Of a stretch of DNA of 64,000 nucleotides, positions 37,760-49,725 are shown one piece after another. The stretch lies in NCBI GenBank assembly GCA_949751835.1, contig CATKHK010000015.1:1-64000 (forward strand). The letters are read 5' to 3'. The notes beneath the pieces are model-generated. The model was not told the DNA's origin. It did not search any database and worked only from the letters and a program-made list of their open reading frames with translations. The translations under genes and the position numbers were made by a program. Each line of letters opens with the position of its first letter. The stretch's first letter is position 1. The DNA comes from Blepharisma japonicum. Lineage: Eukaryota > Ciliophora > Heterotrichea > Heterotrichida > Blepharismidae.

Positions 37760-38740
37760 ATGGAGCGCATATTATGACGAAAATTAAAAAAACTGTTTTA
37801 CATTATAACACTGCTTTTGCTATGCAAGACAAGTGCTAGTACCGAAGGAGAGCTCCAAGTTATAAATGGATGCCCATTCTTCGATGTAAATAGCTAAAAT
37901 CACATCCTTGAAAAAAGAAACACAATATAATAACAAAGAAAGGCTAAATATTTACGCAAAAGATTTTATTGATAAAGTATATCTAGATAATTTAGTAAAA
38001 AACGCTATCCCAAGCAGCTATTAGGCAAGGATAAAGATTGATGATGATATCAGATATCTGCATCTTTCAGCATTATGAATTCCAAAAAGGAATTTATTTT
38101 TAGTCGCTATAAGGGCATGAGTTTTAAATAGAGTTTGTGATTTATATGTCACTTTTTTTTTTACAATGGTTGAAATTAGGGTAGAACAGCTTATTGGGAA
38201 AACCAAAGTGCCTTCACTATTAAATATTCAGAGCGATTGAATTGTAGAGAACTCAAGTCCAGAGGATGGGAGGCTTTTTATAGCTTTAAACGATGAGTTT
38301 TTTATAATTTTAACATGAAAAAGCCAGATTCTTCAGCTCGACCGTTGTATATTTACAGTTTTTTCAGCCGGGGGACATTAGAGAACTTTCTATTCCGGAG
38401 CATAAAGAAAAGGAATTTATAATCGAAAAAATTGGTCTCCCTTAATAATAGACGAGTCCCACTTATATTTTGTGTATAATTTTGAGAATTTCAGGTATAG
38501 ACTGCACTGATGGGCCTTGCTTAAGAGTGCAAGGAGATTTTAAACGAAGATCAGGGTTTTTAAGAGGAGGATCGCCATATATTATATTTAAAAACACAGA
38601 TTATTATGTATCTTTGGGAATTTAACATGCTGAATACCAAAAACAAGTGTTTTGTCGCAACGAGCTGAAAAATGATTTGATGTCTCTTGCATTATCAAGT
38701 AACTACCCGACTGAGCTTCTTCTCTGAGAGAAACCGAGTA
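37760..38740 (+). pseudogene. Relic of a Cys-tail type propeller gene
   Basis: Begins as a good copy (MERILWRKLKKLFYIITLL, ELQVINGCPFFDVNS), then decays: VPSLLNIQSDW, SSPEDGRLFIAL, KNWSPLIIDESHLYFVYNF and a faint SIAK-region end. Several frameshifts and stops are present. TAA at 37895-37897 sits at the Gln of NSQ in the intact gene at 39005, so CAA to TAA can be read against a paralogue inside the window. The Cys-rich tail is gone. It is the plus-strand partner of the gene at 36396. Confidence 0.72.
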
Positions 38741-39004
38741 TTGTGATTTAGATTTTTCAAAAAAATAAAATCCAAACACTCCAAAGAAGTTTTACAAAAA
38801 ATGGAATTCTGGCTAGCTTAAAAATATCTAAAACCTAAATCGGTTTCAAAATTTTAAAAAATAATTAACACATATATAAAAGCCACCAATTAAGACTGTT
38901 TAACCTTATCTAATTTCAAAAAAATTCTAATTCAGCTATTCTCTATCCCAAAATAAATGTCAATAAGTTTTTTTTAATTTTATAATTTTTTAATATAGAT
39001 AAAA

Positions 39005-40958
39005 ATGTCAATAAGCTTTCTAGCATTATTAAGCTTTTTATGAGTTCTTATAAGTTCAGAAGAAGAACTTCAAATCCGCAATGGATGTCCATTCCTTGAC
39101 ATAAACAGCCAAATAAATTTATTACACAAAGACACCGACTTCAATGATAATGAGAAACTCGAAGTTTATATAAAAGGTTTTATTAACAAAGAATCCCTTT
39201 TCAGCAAGATCTACCAGGTAATTCCTAATGATTGAAAAGCAAAAGTCCAGCTAAAAGATATTAGGTACCTTCACCCTTCAGCAATCTGAGTCCCAGAAAG
39301 AAATTTATTTTTAGTAGCTATGCGGGTATGGGTCTTGTCTAGAATTTGCTTTATTTATACTACTTTTTATGATAAAGACTGAAAAGAAGTGAAGGACGAA
39401 GTGCTGATTGGTTCAACAAAAGTCCCTTCTGTATTAGACATCCCTGGCTCCTGAAGCATTGAAAATAGTGGCCCAGAAGACGGACGACTTTTCAGGGCAT
39501 TTTCTAATGAATTTTTCATTATATTTAATATGAAAAAGCTTGATTTGTCAGCGCGGCCTATGTTTATTTATAGCTATACTACGAAGAAAACCCAGCAGCT
39601 TTTTATTCCAGAGCATCGTGGCAATGTTGTGATTATAGAGAAGAATTGATCACCTCTCATTATAGATAATGAACATTTATATTTCGCATATAATTTTGAA
39701 AATTTCCAAATAATTGACTGTAATACTGATGGAAATTGTATTAGGGTTCATGGAGATTATAAATGAAAGCCAGGATTTCTGAGAGGTGGGTCTCCATTTG
39801 TAAGGTTTGGGAGTACTAATTATTATGCAGCATTCAGCTGGACTCATGCTGAGCTTCCAAAGGAAGGATGATGCTATTTATACAGGCCTACCCTTACAAT
39901 AGTACATGCAATATCTGAAAAATCCATTTTTGATTTGGTCTATACAAGTGAGCCAATTGATTTTCAAAAAAGGCTTTTTATTAAGCCTGCAGGGCCAAAA
40001 GAGTCTCTGAATGACGTAAATATGTGCTATACCTGACTAATGTCCAATTCCATTGCAAAATGAGACCTTGAAAACGATATAATTGACATCACACTTACAC
40101 ACCAAGACGATTATCCTGTAGCAGTAAAAGCTACAGGTTTGACTAAATTCGTGAAAAAAATAATCCAGCTATATGAGTCTGGAGAACTTCCAAAGGAAGA
40201 CCATTGTGCTGACAAGCTACTTTATTTTTACTATAATAGAAATGATTTGGCTTATCCTGGGAAAGGAATGGAAGAAGGAGAATTCGAAAAAAAAATCAAA
40301 CCAAACTGCCAGCCAGGAAATTATTTTGAACCGACATCTCAATCCTGCCAAAGTAATATCTATTTAGAGTGCCACAAGCTTTGTGCTGAGTGTGAAATTT
40401 ATGACTATTGCAAAAGTTGTGCTGACCCAAATTCTATCCCAGTCTCTGGTTATTGTGTCTGTAATGACGGCTTTTACTCAAAAGGCGATACCTGCAAAAG
40501 TAATTTTTATTAAAGAATGTATGAGTGACTGCGCAAAATGCTCATCAAGAAATACCTGTTTAGTATGCAAAAACCCAAATACTATTTCTGATAATGGGAT
40601 TTGTAAATGTGTTGAGGGGTTTATTGAGGTGTATAGCCAAGCCAGCTCAGAATTCGTTTGTGAAGGTATTAGTTATGTAGCTTATGACCCAAATCAAAGG
40701 TTTGGTTGCTATAGAAGTAGGTCAGAAATAGAGCTAAAGCAGTATCAAAAATCAATAAAAATGAATTTTGGGTATCAGGAAATAAATGAGAGGTTGACTT
40801 TATTTTTTTCATCACAGGCAGAATTTTTAAGCACAGAAGAAGAAAATAAATTTTGCTATTTTGGTATCCAAAAGAATAAGGTGGAAAGTATGAAGACCAG
40901 CTGGATCGAAGACAATTTTGAGTTTGAAATTGAGGTAAAAATAACAAAAGTAAAATAA
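39005..40958 (+). CDS. Secreted beta-propeller protein with Cys-rich tail, EDGR type; one 16-nt intron
   Basis: Exons 39005-40499 and 40516-40958 give 645 residues (TGA = Trp). Signal peptide MSISFLALLSFLWVLISS. Propeller landmarks are GCPFLDINSQ, SAIWVPERNLF, SGPEDGRLFRAF, EKNWSPLIIDN, LRGGSPFVRF, YRPTLTIV and LVYTSEPIDF. The Cys-rich tail has CHKLCAECEIYDYCKSC, CVCNDGFY, then (exon 2) CMSDCAKCSSRNTCLVC and CKCVEGFIEVY. Exon 2 is in a different frame, and only the 16-nt intron joins them. It is a close relative of the gene at 34407. Its own minus-strand partner is missing; the next gene upstream is the relic. The stop is 59 bp from the convergent methyltransferase-like gene. Confidence 0.84.
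40500..40515 (+). other. 16-nt intron
   Basis: GTAATTTTTATTAAAG, GT...AG. Splicing changes the frame and joins TCK to KCMSDCAKC, matching the tail of the paralogue at 34407. It contains an in-frame TAA if retained. Confidence 0.88.
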
Positions 40959-41017
40959 AAAAAATATTTTAATTAAGACATTTAAATAAAAAGATTAATT
41001 TATGTTCTAGACTTGCC

Positions 41018-41767
41018 CTATAGAATGCTTGTTGAGTGTATAAAAATTATCTGATATGAATCAATCAGCTTTTCCCATCCATTCGTCAACAAAAATTCAG
41101 CTGCAAGCTTGCATTTCCCTCCTCCCGGAAGTGTGCAATCATCCATCAAAATAATTGAATATCTATGCAAATTTTCATAAGCTGCCTTAATTTCCTTTAA
41201 ATTTTGTTCCTGAGAAACCCTTGGATTTTTAAGATCATAATCCACACTATCTAAATACAAAAAATCAATTGGCCTTTTAAACTCATTTAAGTATGCCACT
41301 GAGTCACTTTTTATAACTTTTGCGTTGTCAGCGTAAAGCCTTATTGCTTCTCTTGATCTCTCACAGTTTTTTTCGCTAATATCGACAGAAATAAAACTTC
41401 TCCCAGTAAGGAAAGAAAAATGCGCAAAAATTGGGGTTGAGCATCCATCTCCTCCACAGCTCCCTTCGCCTTCACGAGCAGTCCCAACTTCTATAAGAGT
41501 AAAAGAATTACGGTCTGCCATCAGTTTTAATGCCTCTGCATAGCTGTTGTACCTTTTATCTGTTTTTTGAATTCTTCCAGACAAGGCAGAAAATATAGCT
41601 AGTCTTATGAGCGCGTTGGTATAGTCTCCAAATTTTTCAAGATCAGGGTTTGGAGGATTTCGTAAGGTGTATGTTTGAGCTTCTACGGAATAAGTGGTTA
41701 CAAAAGAGAGCACAAATAGGGAGATTAATACCATTTTAAAAAAATTGTAAAAGAGTCTAAAAGGCAT
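41018..41767 (-). CDS. Secretory-pathway SAM-dependent methyltransferase-like protein
   Basis: The open frame runs from 41863, but the Met at 41767 is preferred because it opens a signal peptide or anchor (FFKMVLISLFVLSFVTTYSVEA), giving 249 residues; the Met at 41734 is also possible. The body has a Rossmann-type pattern: FTLIEVGTAREGEGSCGG (glycine-rich motif I), RSFISVDIS (acidic end of beta 2), DFLYLDSVDYD and YSIILMDDCTLPGGGK. It fits class I methyltransferases of the Methyltransf_24 kind, though identity is low and the substrate is unknown. A lumenal location is unusual and would suit modification of sugars or secreted proteins (inference). It is convergent with the propeller gene at 39005. 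Confidence 0.6.
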   Translation of the reverse strand: MPFRLFYNFFKMVLISLFVLSFVTTYSVEAQTYTLRNPPNPDLEKFGDYTNALIRLAIFSALSGRIQKTDKRYNSYAEALKLMADRNSFTLIEVGTAREGEGSCGGDGCSTPIFAHFSFLTGRSFISVDISEKNCERSREAIRLYADNAKVIKSDSVAYLNEFKRPIDFLYLDSVDYDLKNPRVSQEQNLKEIKAAYENLHRYSIILMDDCTLPGGGKCKLAAEFLLTNGWEKLIDSYQIIFIHSTSIL

Positions 41768-41863
41768 TTTATGGGATTTAGAATTGCGATTTAGATGGGA
41801 AAATGAGTAAAAAGTTATTTCCTTTGAAAGGATATGCTTAATTTGATTTCTATTTTTAAGCAT

Positions 41864-43834
41864 ACTTAATAATTAAGCCTCATTTATTTAATAATAAAAA
41901 GAAAGATTCATGCAAGCAACACTTTTGACTCTATCGGCTGGTTAATCTTCCCACAAAATTGATGTAATATAGTTTATGCCAGATTATGTCGGGTTATGGT
42001 TGATTTATTGTTTACATCTAAGATTCAGCAAAAAAGGCTTTATATAATTATTCAAATTATTGCTTATTGTTTTTACTGCTATCACTTTTAAACTTAACAG
42101 GATTCTTCTAAGATACTGCTCTTTAAAGTCCTCTCCTTAAAACAAAATATTTTAAATTTTTTTATTGTAAATGTCGAGTAGTCTAATTTTCTGATAGCTC
42201 ATGATAACCTGTCTAAATCTTACAAGCTTAGTTTAAGCATGATCCCGAGGTTTCGTAGAGAAATGCTAACTATAAAGAATATTCCAAAAGAAATTCGTAA
42301 TTTATTAACTGAAGAATTAATGAATTTAATTCTAGCTTAACTGGTTGCCCAATTAGCAGAAATTCAATATAAAGAATGCAAATTTATAACTTTTATATAA
42401 ATACTCTAAAAAATTTTTAAATATTCAGAAATTTAAGTGAAAATTTTGTCTGCGAAGGACTCTGACAAATATCACTGGGATTTTATTAGGACTTGCAAAA
42501 AATGATTTTCAATTTTTCTATACATTAGATTGAATTTCATAATTACTAACTTAGGAATGAGCGACTCAGTGGTGCATTGAATCATGAGATGACACATATG
42601 GAAACTAATGATGAGACTGCAGAATCTGTCGATGGACCTATTGCTCAGTTGATTTTCGATTTGTGATGGAATTTTTGGAGGATTTTTTTTAATTTTTATT
42701 TATGTGTTTTTGTGAACTTGGAAATTTTATGAAGAAAAAAGAGCGAAATGCTACATCAGCGGCGTTAAAATAATTTTAAGATTTAAGATCTGAGAAGCAA
42801 AACCTGCCCACCATATCTGGCAGGGACTTTTTTAAAAATATCGAAATCAAAAATAAATTGTTAAAAAGAAAATTAATGCTTCTTTTGAGCAAACTCTCCC
42901 CTATGAGTAAGAATAAACATACTGAAAGTATATAAATTACTTAAAAAATTATTCTCATATTTATTTATAATGATTTATATCCAAAAGGCAAAAATGTCCA
43001 ATTTCTTTAATAATTTTATGATACTAAATTTCTCAATTTTTCCTTCTTCTTAAATTTTCCCTTAGAGGAGAAAAATTAGCGTAAAACTTCTAATAAACAT
43101 AAGAAATTGACCTTTAATTAAAATGCATGAAATCTAATCTTAAGTTCTTTTTCGTAAAATTTCTTCAGACTTTGTCATTGTTTTGAAGTAATTTTGATAA
43201 ATTTTCCTTTTAATCGAAAATCTACTTAAGCTCAATATCAAGCTTTTTGCGATACATATGGCCACAATTCAGTGCATATTCTGAAATTCTAGATAAATCA
43301 ATTTTTTGATAATCTCACTTGGCCGAAGAAAGAAAGCCAAATTTTATGGAGTAAAAATAATTTGAATAAGAATTTTCTCATATGAAGCAGAAAAATTCCA
43401 CAGCTGATTGTGTGAGGAAAATTTTTTTAGAATTTCTTCAACTAATGTTTCTTTATCCAAATAAACTCACTAAAAAATTAGATAAAATATAAAACCAGGT
43501 GAACAATTAAAGCCATAATATTAAGATAGATATCAAAATAAAAGTCTAAACTAGTTGCAAGAGAAAGAATTAACTAGCGCGCACTATTGCTACCAACACA
43601 CAAAATACTGAAGATCAAGCTGAGGAATATTCTCTGCTCATCAAGAATCCAAAATTCTGAAATTCATTAGATATCAAAAAAAGCCTTGCAATTTGATTAT
43701 TAAACTATCTAATGCAGCAACTTAGAATTTCACTCCCAAATCAAGCTAATTTTTAAATTTTTGTAAAGTGTAATAATAATGGCCCTAATAATTCTTCTTA
43801 TCTGCAATTTAAGCATTTTTGAACTAAATTTCGA
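41864..43834. other. 2-kb non-coding region
   Basis: AT-rich, with short scattered frames only. No relic, RNA gene or tandem repeat was recognised. It precedes the second receptor gene and, like 17497-19745, is unusually long for this window. Confidence 0.4.
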
Positions 43835-46800
43835 ATGGGTAATAAAATGGCAAACTTTTTCATGTTTATACCTCTTATTGCCTGTCAGCTACTTTACAGT
43901 GACGGGCAAGTTTATTCTGAGACAAACAGTATGATAAAAGACTCCAATTTTGGCCTATCTGGAAATGACTTAAGATCAATAACTCAAGGAGGTGGCCAAA
44001 TTAAAGAAAATGAAATAAAATTAGACGATATTAGCCCTGAGATTGCCTCCAAAGCCACCGAAAATCTGATTAAAGATCATTCTAGCTATGATAGTGGGGA
44101 AAATACAGCAAAAATAGGAAAAGAAGGAGTGGATAGATATACCCAAAAAAATAGCATCATTAGTTATGAGAATATACAGAAAGAAGAAAAAAGTGAAAAT
44201 TTAGATGAAAAAGACCTGGAAATAGCCTCAAATTCGGCCCAAGCAGCTTCTTATAAAAGAAATATTAATAAAGCAGAAAGACGCTTGGTATGTAACGATG
44301 GACAGTATGAGACAGATACAGGCGATTGTGCTGATTGTACACCACCCTGCTCAAAATGTTCCACAACAGCTACAGATTGTGATGAATGTACTGATTCTGC
44401 CAATATGAGTCTTGATGCAAAGTCTTGTACATGTATAGATTCCAATGCTGAATTTAATACTGATACTCCTCTGTGCGTCTGCAAGGCAGGATATTATGCA
44501 AATGATCAAGGCATTTGTAGTGCATGCACAGCACCATGTTCTTCGTGCTCTACTTTAGATACTTTTTGCACTGCATGTGAAGATTCATCTCATATGACTT
44601 TTGATTCTACTGCAGGAACATGCACATGTACTGATGCCAGTACTTCTTTTGATACTGCTACTCTTCTATGTGCTTGCACTACAGGATTTTACTTAAATAA
44701 TCAAAACGCTTGTGCTGCGTGCACAGCACCATGTTCTTCGTGCTCTACTTTAGATACTTTTTGCACTGCATGTGAAGATTCATCTCATATGACTTTTGAT
44801 TCTACTGCAGGAACATGCACATGTACTGATGCCAGTGCTTCTTTCGATACTGCTACTCTTCTATGTGCTTGCACTGCAGGATTTTACTTAAATAATCAAA
44901 ACGCTTGTGCTGCATGCACAGCACCATGTTCTTCGTGCTCTACTTTAGATACTTTTTGTACTGCATGTGAAGATTCAACTCATATGACTTTTGATTCTAC
45001 TGCAGGAACATGCACATGTACTGATGCCAGTGCTTCTTTCGATACTGCTACTCTTCTATGTGCTTGCACTGCAGGATTTTACTTAAATAATCAAAACGTT
45101 TGCGCTGCATGCACAATTCCATGCTTTTCATGCTCAAATTCCGCAACAACTTGTAATGGATGTAATAATGGCTACTATTTAGATTCTGCAACTTGTAAAG
45201 CTTGTACTCACCAATGTAAAACATGTAGTTCAGAACTGATATGCTCTAGCTGTGTTGCGAATGCTGATTTGAACTCTATAGCAAAAACATGCACGTGTAA
45301 AAGTGGTTATGCTCCAGATAATGGAGGATGCTCTCTATGTCCAACTTCTTGTATAACCTGCAGCTCTTTAACAAATTGCTTAACTTGCAAAAATAACGCT
45401 ATAAAAGGGTCAAATGGCCTGTGTTCTTGTATTGGTGGATTTTCTCTAAATGCGAATAAAGAGTGTGTAGCAACTTGCAATAATCTTTGTACTTCTTGCT
45501 CTATTTCTGATGGGCAAAACTGCAGTGCATGCATCACAAATGCAGAGCTAACTGGAACCGCTTGTGCTTGTGTAGCTAATTCTTCATATGATTCAGCATC
45601 AAAAAGTTGTTTGTGCAATTCTGGGTACTCTTTATCGAATAGCAAATGTATTACCTGCAAAAAATATTTGGCTCCTGCTGATATTTTATCTGCAGCATAT
45701 AGCCTATCATATGCATTTGTTACAATATCCTTTAAAGTCCCAATAGATACCACAATTGATCCTAGCTGCAGCAAGGTTTTGACTTATGACACACTTCAAT
45801 TGATGGGAAGTAGCCCACTGTGTTCTTGGTCAGATTCTAAGACTTTTAAAATAATTTTGGGAACTGGATTTAAACTCAGAAGCTCAACAATAAATCTTGA
45901 TGGCACATGAATTGTTAAAAACACACAAGATGAGTGTACCAATAATTATCAGCCTCTAAGTGTAATGATTTCTATGGCGACAACTCCAAGCCCAGTTGCT
46001 AAGATATCAGGACCAGAGTCAGTCTCTATTGGATGCAATAGTGACCCACTTATTTATTCTGCAGATAAGTCAACAGGCAATTATGGTTCTATTTTCAAAT
46101 ATAAATGAAGCTCAACAATTCCAAGCTTAAAGACATTTTTAGATGCGCAGTCAGGTTCTTCTATTTCAATTGATAAATCAAGTATAAGCTCCTCCACATC
46201 TTTGACAGTGACTGTTCAAGTTACAAATGCATTTGAAATATCTGACTCTTCATCTCAGACAACTACTATTTCTCCTCAACAGGTTTTGACTGTTTCATTT
46301 GACTCAGGCGATACTATTTCAATGAAAGCGTCAGACTCTCGAGACGTGAAAGCTTGGGTTACTGCAGTTTGTGGAGGCTCAACAAGCTCAATTTCTTGGA
46401 GGTGGTCGTATACATCAGGGCCAGTCAGCACTGCAGCAACTAGTCTTGCTTCTGGCTCCAATACACAAAAGTTATCAATTTCAAAGAATCTGCTTTCTCA
46501 AGGCGGTCCATATGTGTTTACAGCAACTGCTACTCAAAATAATGGAGGAACTTCTGTAACTGGAAGTGCTAGTATTTCTGTTACAGTGACTTCGTCACCT
46601 CTTTTCATTCAATTATCCACGGGAAGCGGGGATATTAATGGAAACAAGGATTTTACTGTTAACGCAAATAAATCTAAAGACCCAGATGATCCTGATTCAA
46701 AGGTTCCTCTTAATTATAAGTGGACTTGCAGTAATCATGCTGATGGCACAGATTGTACTGGCATGACTTCATTCCTTTCTGGACAGAAAGATAAGAGCTT

Positions 46801-49390
46801 GACTATTCCTAAAGAAAATCTGTCTAAAGGAGCACAATGGGATTTAACTTGTACAATTTCTAAGGATACTAGAACAGCAAGCTATACAATAACTCTTAAC
46901 ATTATAAATATTCAGAAAAATATTTCAGTCGAAATTCCTACAATCTATTTAAAAGTTAACGGACAAGCAAAAAACCAATATTCAGCTGTTGTTTCTGCAG
47001 ATTCTGGAGCTTCAACTGTTTGGTCCCAGTCATCCGGATCAAATATTAAAATTGAGCCAAATAACCTTTCAGCTCTTTCACTTTCAGCTGGCTCTCTGAC
47101 AGAAGGTATGGCATATGTATTCACTTTAACTGTTACATCTGCAGGTGTGAGCTTTAAGACTAGCGTATCTATCAGCTCCAACTTAGGGGCAGCATGTTTA
47201 GACTCACAACCATCAGTCTCTCCTGATTCTGGAATAGCTTTGACCACCAGCTTTTCCATATCAATGTCTAATTGTTACGACCGTGATGGCGAGGATTATC
47301 CGCTTCTGTACACCTTTAAATACTCTAATAACGGGGGTGCAAAATTCAATATTGGGCCTACCACAGAGAAAACTCAAGTATCATATATATTGCCTCAAGG
47401 CAGCAACTCCATCTCAGTGCATGTATGTGACCAGCTTAAAACTTGTGCAGATTATACATATAGTAAAGCCGTTGTAGTTTCAGCATACATAAGTAGACTT
47501 TTGGACTCTGAAAAATTAAGAACTACTTATTCATCAATGATACTGGATCCAGACAACATCCCATCTACTATTATTTCATTTTGTAATAGTGCTACAATTG
47601 ATAGTTCATTGTCCGCCACAATGTGGAGTGATTTAAAATCTTATGTGTCTAGCTTAAGTACTATGACAGCTACCCTTTTGCAAAATGTGCTAGGTGCAGC
47701 TTATTCTTTGACAAATCAATCTTCATTGATGACTCTTGAGATATATAAAGAGCTTATTGATTGACTGAATAGCATTTTGAACACATTTCCATCCTTGATA
47801 CCAAGCCAAACTAATATGAACATTATAGTGTTAATTGGAGAAAATTATATGACTTATGGCAAAAATACTAGTTTCTCAGGTCAAAGCTTTGAAAAATGCG
47901 TTCTCTATGTCAATAACTTTTATACATCTTGGGCAATCGCTGCTACAGCAGAAGACTTAGTTACTCAATCCTCAATTAATGGAGACCAGAACACTGCAAG
48001 CACCATGATTTATAATGATAGAAATTTCCCTAGCAGTATGCAGAATACAAGTCGTCAATATTCTAAGTATGGAAACCTTACTTATCCAGACTCTTTAGGC
48101 TACTCTCTCACCAATATTATGAATATGAGAGCTAGTTTTTATCATGGATTTACTAATGACTTTTCAGATGTCGCTATTTTTAGCTTCGGGCAGTCAGGAA
48201 CCTACGAAAATTATGTACTTAGCCAATCACCTGAGTCTTATGTTCCATTCTCATCCTCAAGCAGCCCATTTACTATTGAGCTACCATTTAGCAAAAATAT
48301 TTCTGAAGGAATGAATTGGGGCTGTGTATATTATGACGAGACAAGCTCAAAATGGACTGAATCGGACTGTAAAATAGACAGCGTTAATTATGACTCTAAG
48401 ACAATTAAATTTAAAGTGTATCACTTCTCAATGTACAAGCTGGCTGAAATAAACCCTAATAATCCTTCTCCTCCTAATGTCCTAGATACGAGTTCAAGCT
48501 GTGGTGATAATTATGCTCCTATATATATACTTGCTGTAATTTTATTTATTGGCTTGGTTTTGGCTCCGATAATGATGGTAATAGATAGAAATCGACCTCT
48601 TTCGTTACTGGTTGATACCTCAAAGGAAGTTCTGAATAACTCTCTATCTCATACACCAAGATTGCCTGATAACCAGGCTGCGGGCAATAGCGTAAAGGAA
48701 CAACCATTCCAAGAAGAAGAGTCTGTTGAAAGCATTGAGCCCACTAGGCTAGATGGCGAAACTACTAAGTCAAGACAAGTTGACTTGAGTAAAACTATAA
48801 TTACTGAGCAAGTTGAAGGAGCGACTGAAATCGAAAAGTCTAAAAATAAAACCAAGCGCAATCTGCAAATATTGATTGAAGGGCACTTAGCTCTTGGATT
48901 TTTATATCACTGTTCGTCATTTTCTAGACTAGCAAGATTATTTACTTTGGTAGTAGTTATTATATTTGAGTTATTGCTAGAAGGTCTATTTTATTTTGGC
49001 TTAGAAGACACTGACTCAGGAAGCGAAAAGTCAACTCAGTCACTGTTTGACGACTATGAAGGAAAATATTTTGGCTGCATGATCTTAGCTTTGAGCATTA
49101 CCATCCCAGTTGAAATCTTCATGATAGTTGCCTTCAGCATTAATAGAGCAAAAATTTCAAAATGGTCAGCATCTGCAATTGTTCTGGGTATTGCTATACT
49201 CATTGGATCAATTATAGGCATAGTCATGCTGAGCATTGACTTCTGTCATAAATGGAGTGGCTATTGGGCAGTTAGCTTCCTTTGGGGAATTTTAATTGAA
49301 ATTTTCATCTTTGAAACCATTTTCATGATTATTAGATACTTCCTAATAAAGTCTTACTCAAGAGTTATTACAGTGAAGCCTAAAGATTAA
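43835..49390 (+). CDS. Cys-rich surface receptor with REJ/PKD-like stalk, paralogue of the giant receptor
   Basis: 1,851 residues. Three in-frame TGA (45908-45910, 46106-46108, 47762-47764) stand where the giant paralogue has TGG Trp (GTWI, YKWSS, IAWVN-like). Signal peptide FFMFIPLIACQLLYSDG; acidic linker to about 145. Cys-rich part about 149-606, including three 65-residue tandem repeats. REJ/PKD-like stalk about 610-1500. GPS-like segment (NWGCVYYDETSSKW, VYHFSMYKL). First span near 1562 (YAPIYILAVILFIGLVLAPIM), then a cytoplasmic loop and four further spans with the same LLLEGLFY and IPVEIFMIVAFSI signatures. The stalk and membrane part align with the 4,393-residue protein end to end, but the repeat block is unrelated in detail. 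Confidence 0.9.
44526..45110 (+). repeat. Three tandem 195-bp (65-residue) coding repeats
   Basis: Units start at 44526, 44721 and 44916, each 195 bp, and are nearly identical at the base level (CTAPCSSCSTLDTFCTACED, then GTCTCTDAS and LNNQN). A fourth, diverged unit begins at 45111. The high identity suggests very recent duplication or gene conversion. Confidence 0.88.
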
Positions 49391-49649
49391 ATAAACTTTT
49401 ATCTTGGTTTAGATTAGAATAGTTTAAATATTATCAATTAACTTATAAAAATACCTAAAAACACGAAAAAAGTTTAAAGCATACAAAATTTAAAAATTTA
49501 TAACTAGAGTTATTTTAAATTCGATGAAGCGTCTAAAAAATAATCTCTTTCGAAAATATTGGATGCTGCAAACTAAAGAATTTAGAAGCATACACTTTTA
49601 TGTCAACCTTCGAATGCCCTTAGTTATGTCAGGAGACTGTATCTATTTT
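49391..49649. other. Intergenic gap after the second receptor
   Basis: AT-rich, nothing recognised before the duplicated upstream element at 49650. Confidence 0.35.
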
Positions 49650-49725
49650 TATCTATATTTTTGAGAAATAAGTAGAAGAATTAAATAGTATTGATACAAA
49701 CTACAAACAATAATAGTAATAATAA
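49650..49725 (+). repeat. Duplicated 5' flank, copy 1
   Basis: About 75 bp directly upstream of the ATG at 49726 recurs, about 90% identical by eye, at 51547-51621 before the second tandem gene. It contains TTGAGAAATAAGTAGAA and AATAATAGTAATAATAA. It was carried with the gene duplication and probably includes promoter and 5' UTR. Confidence 0.7.
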
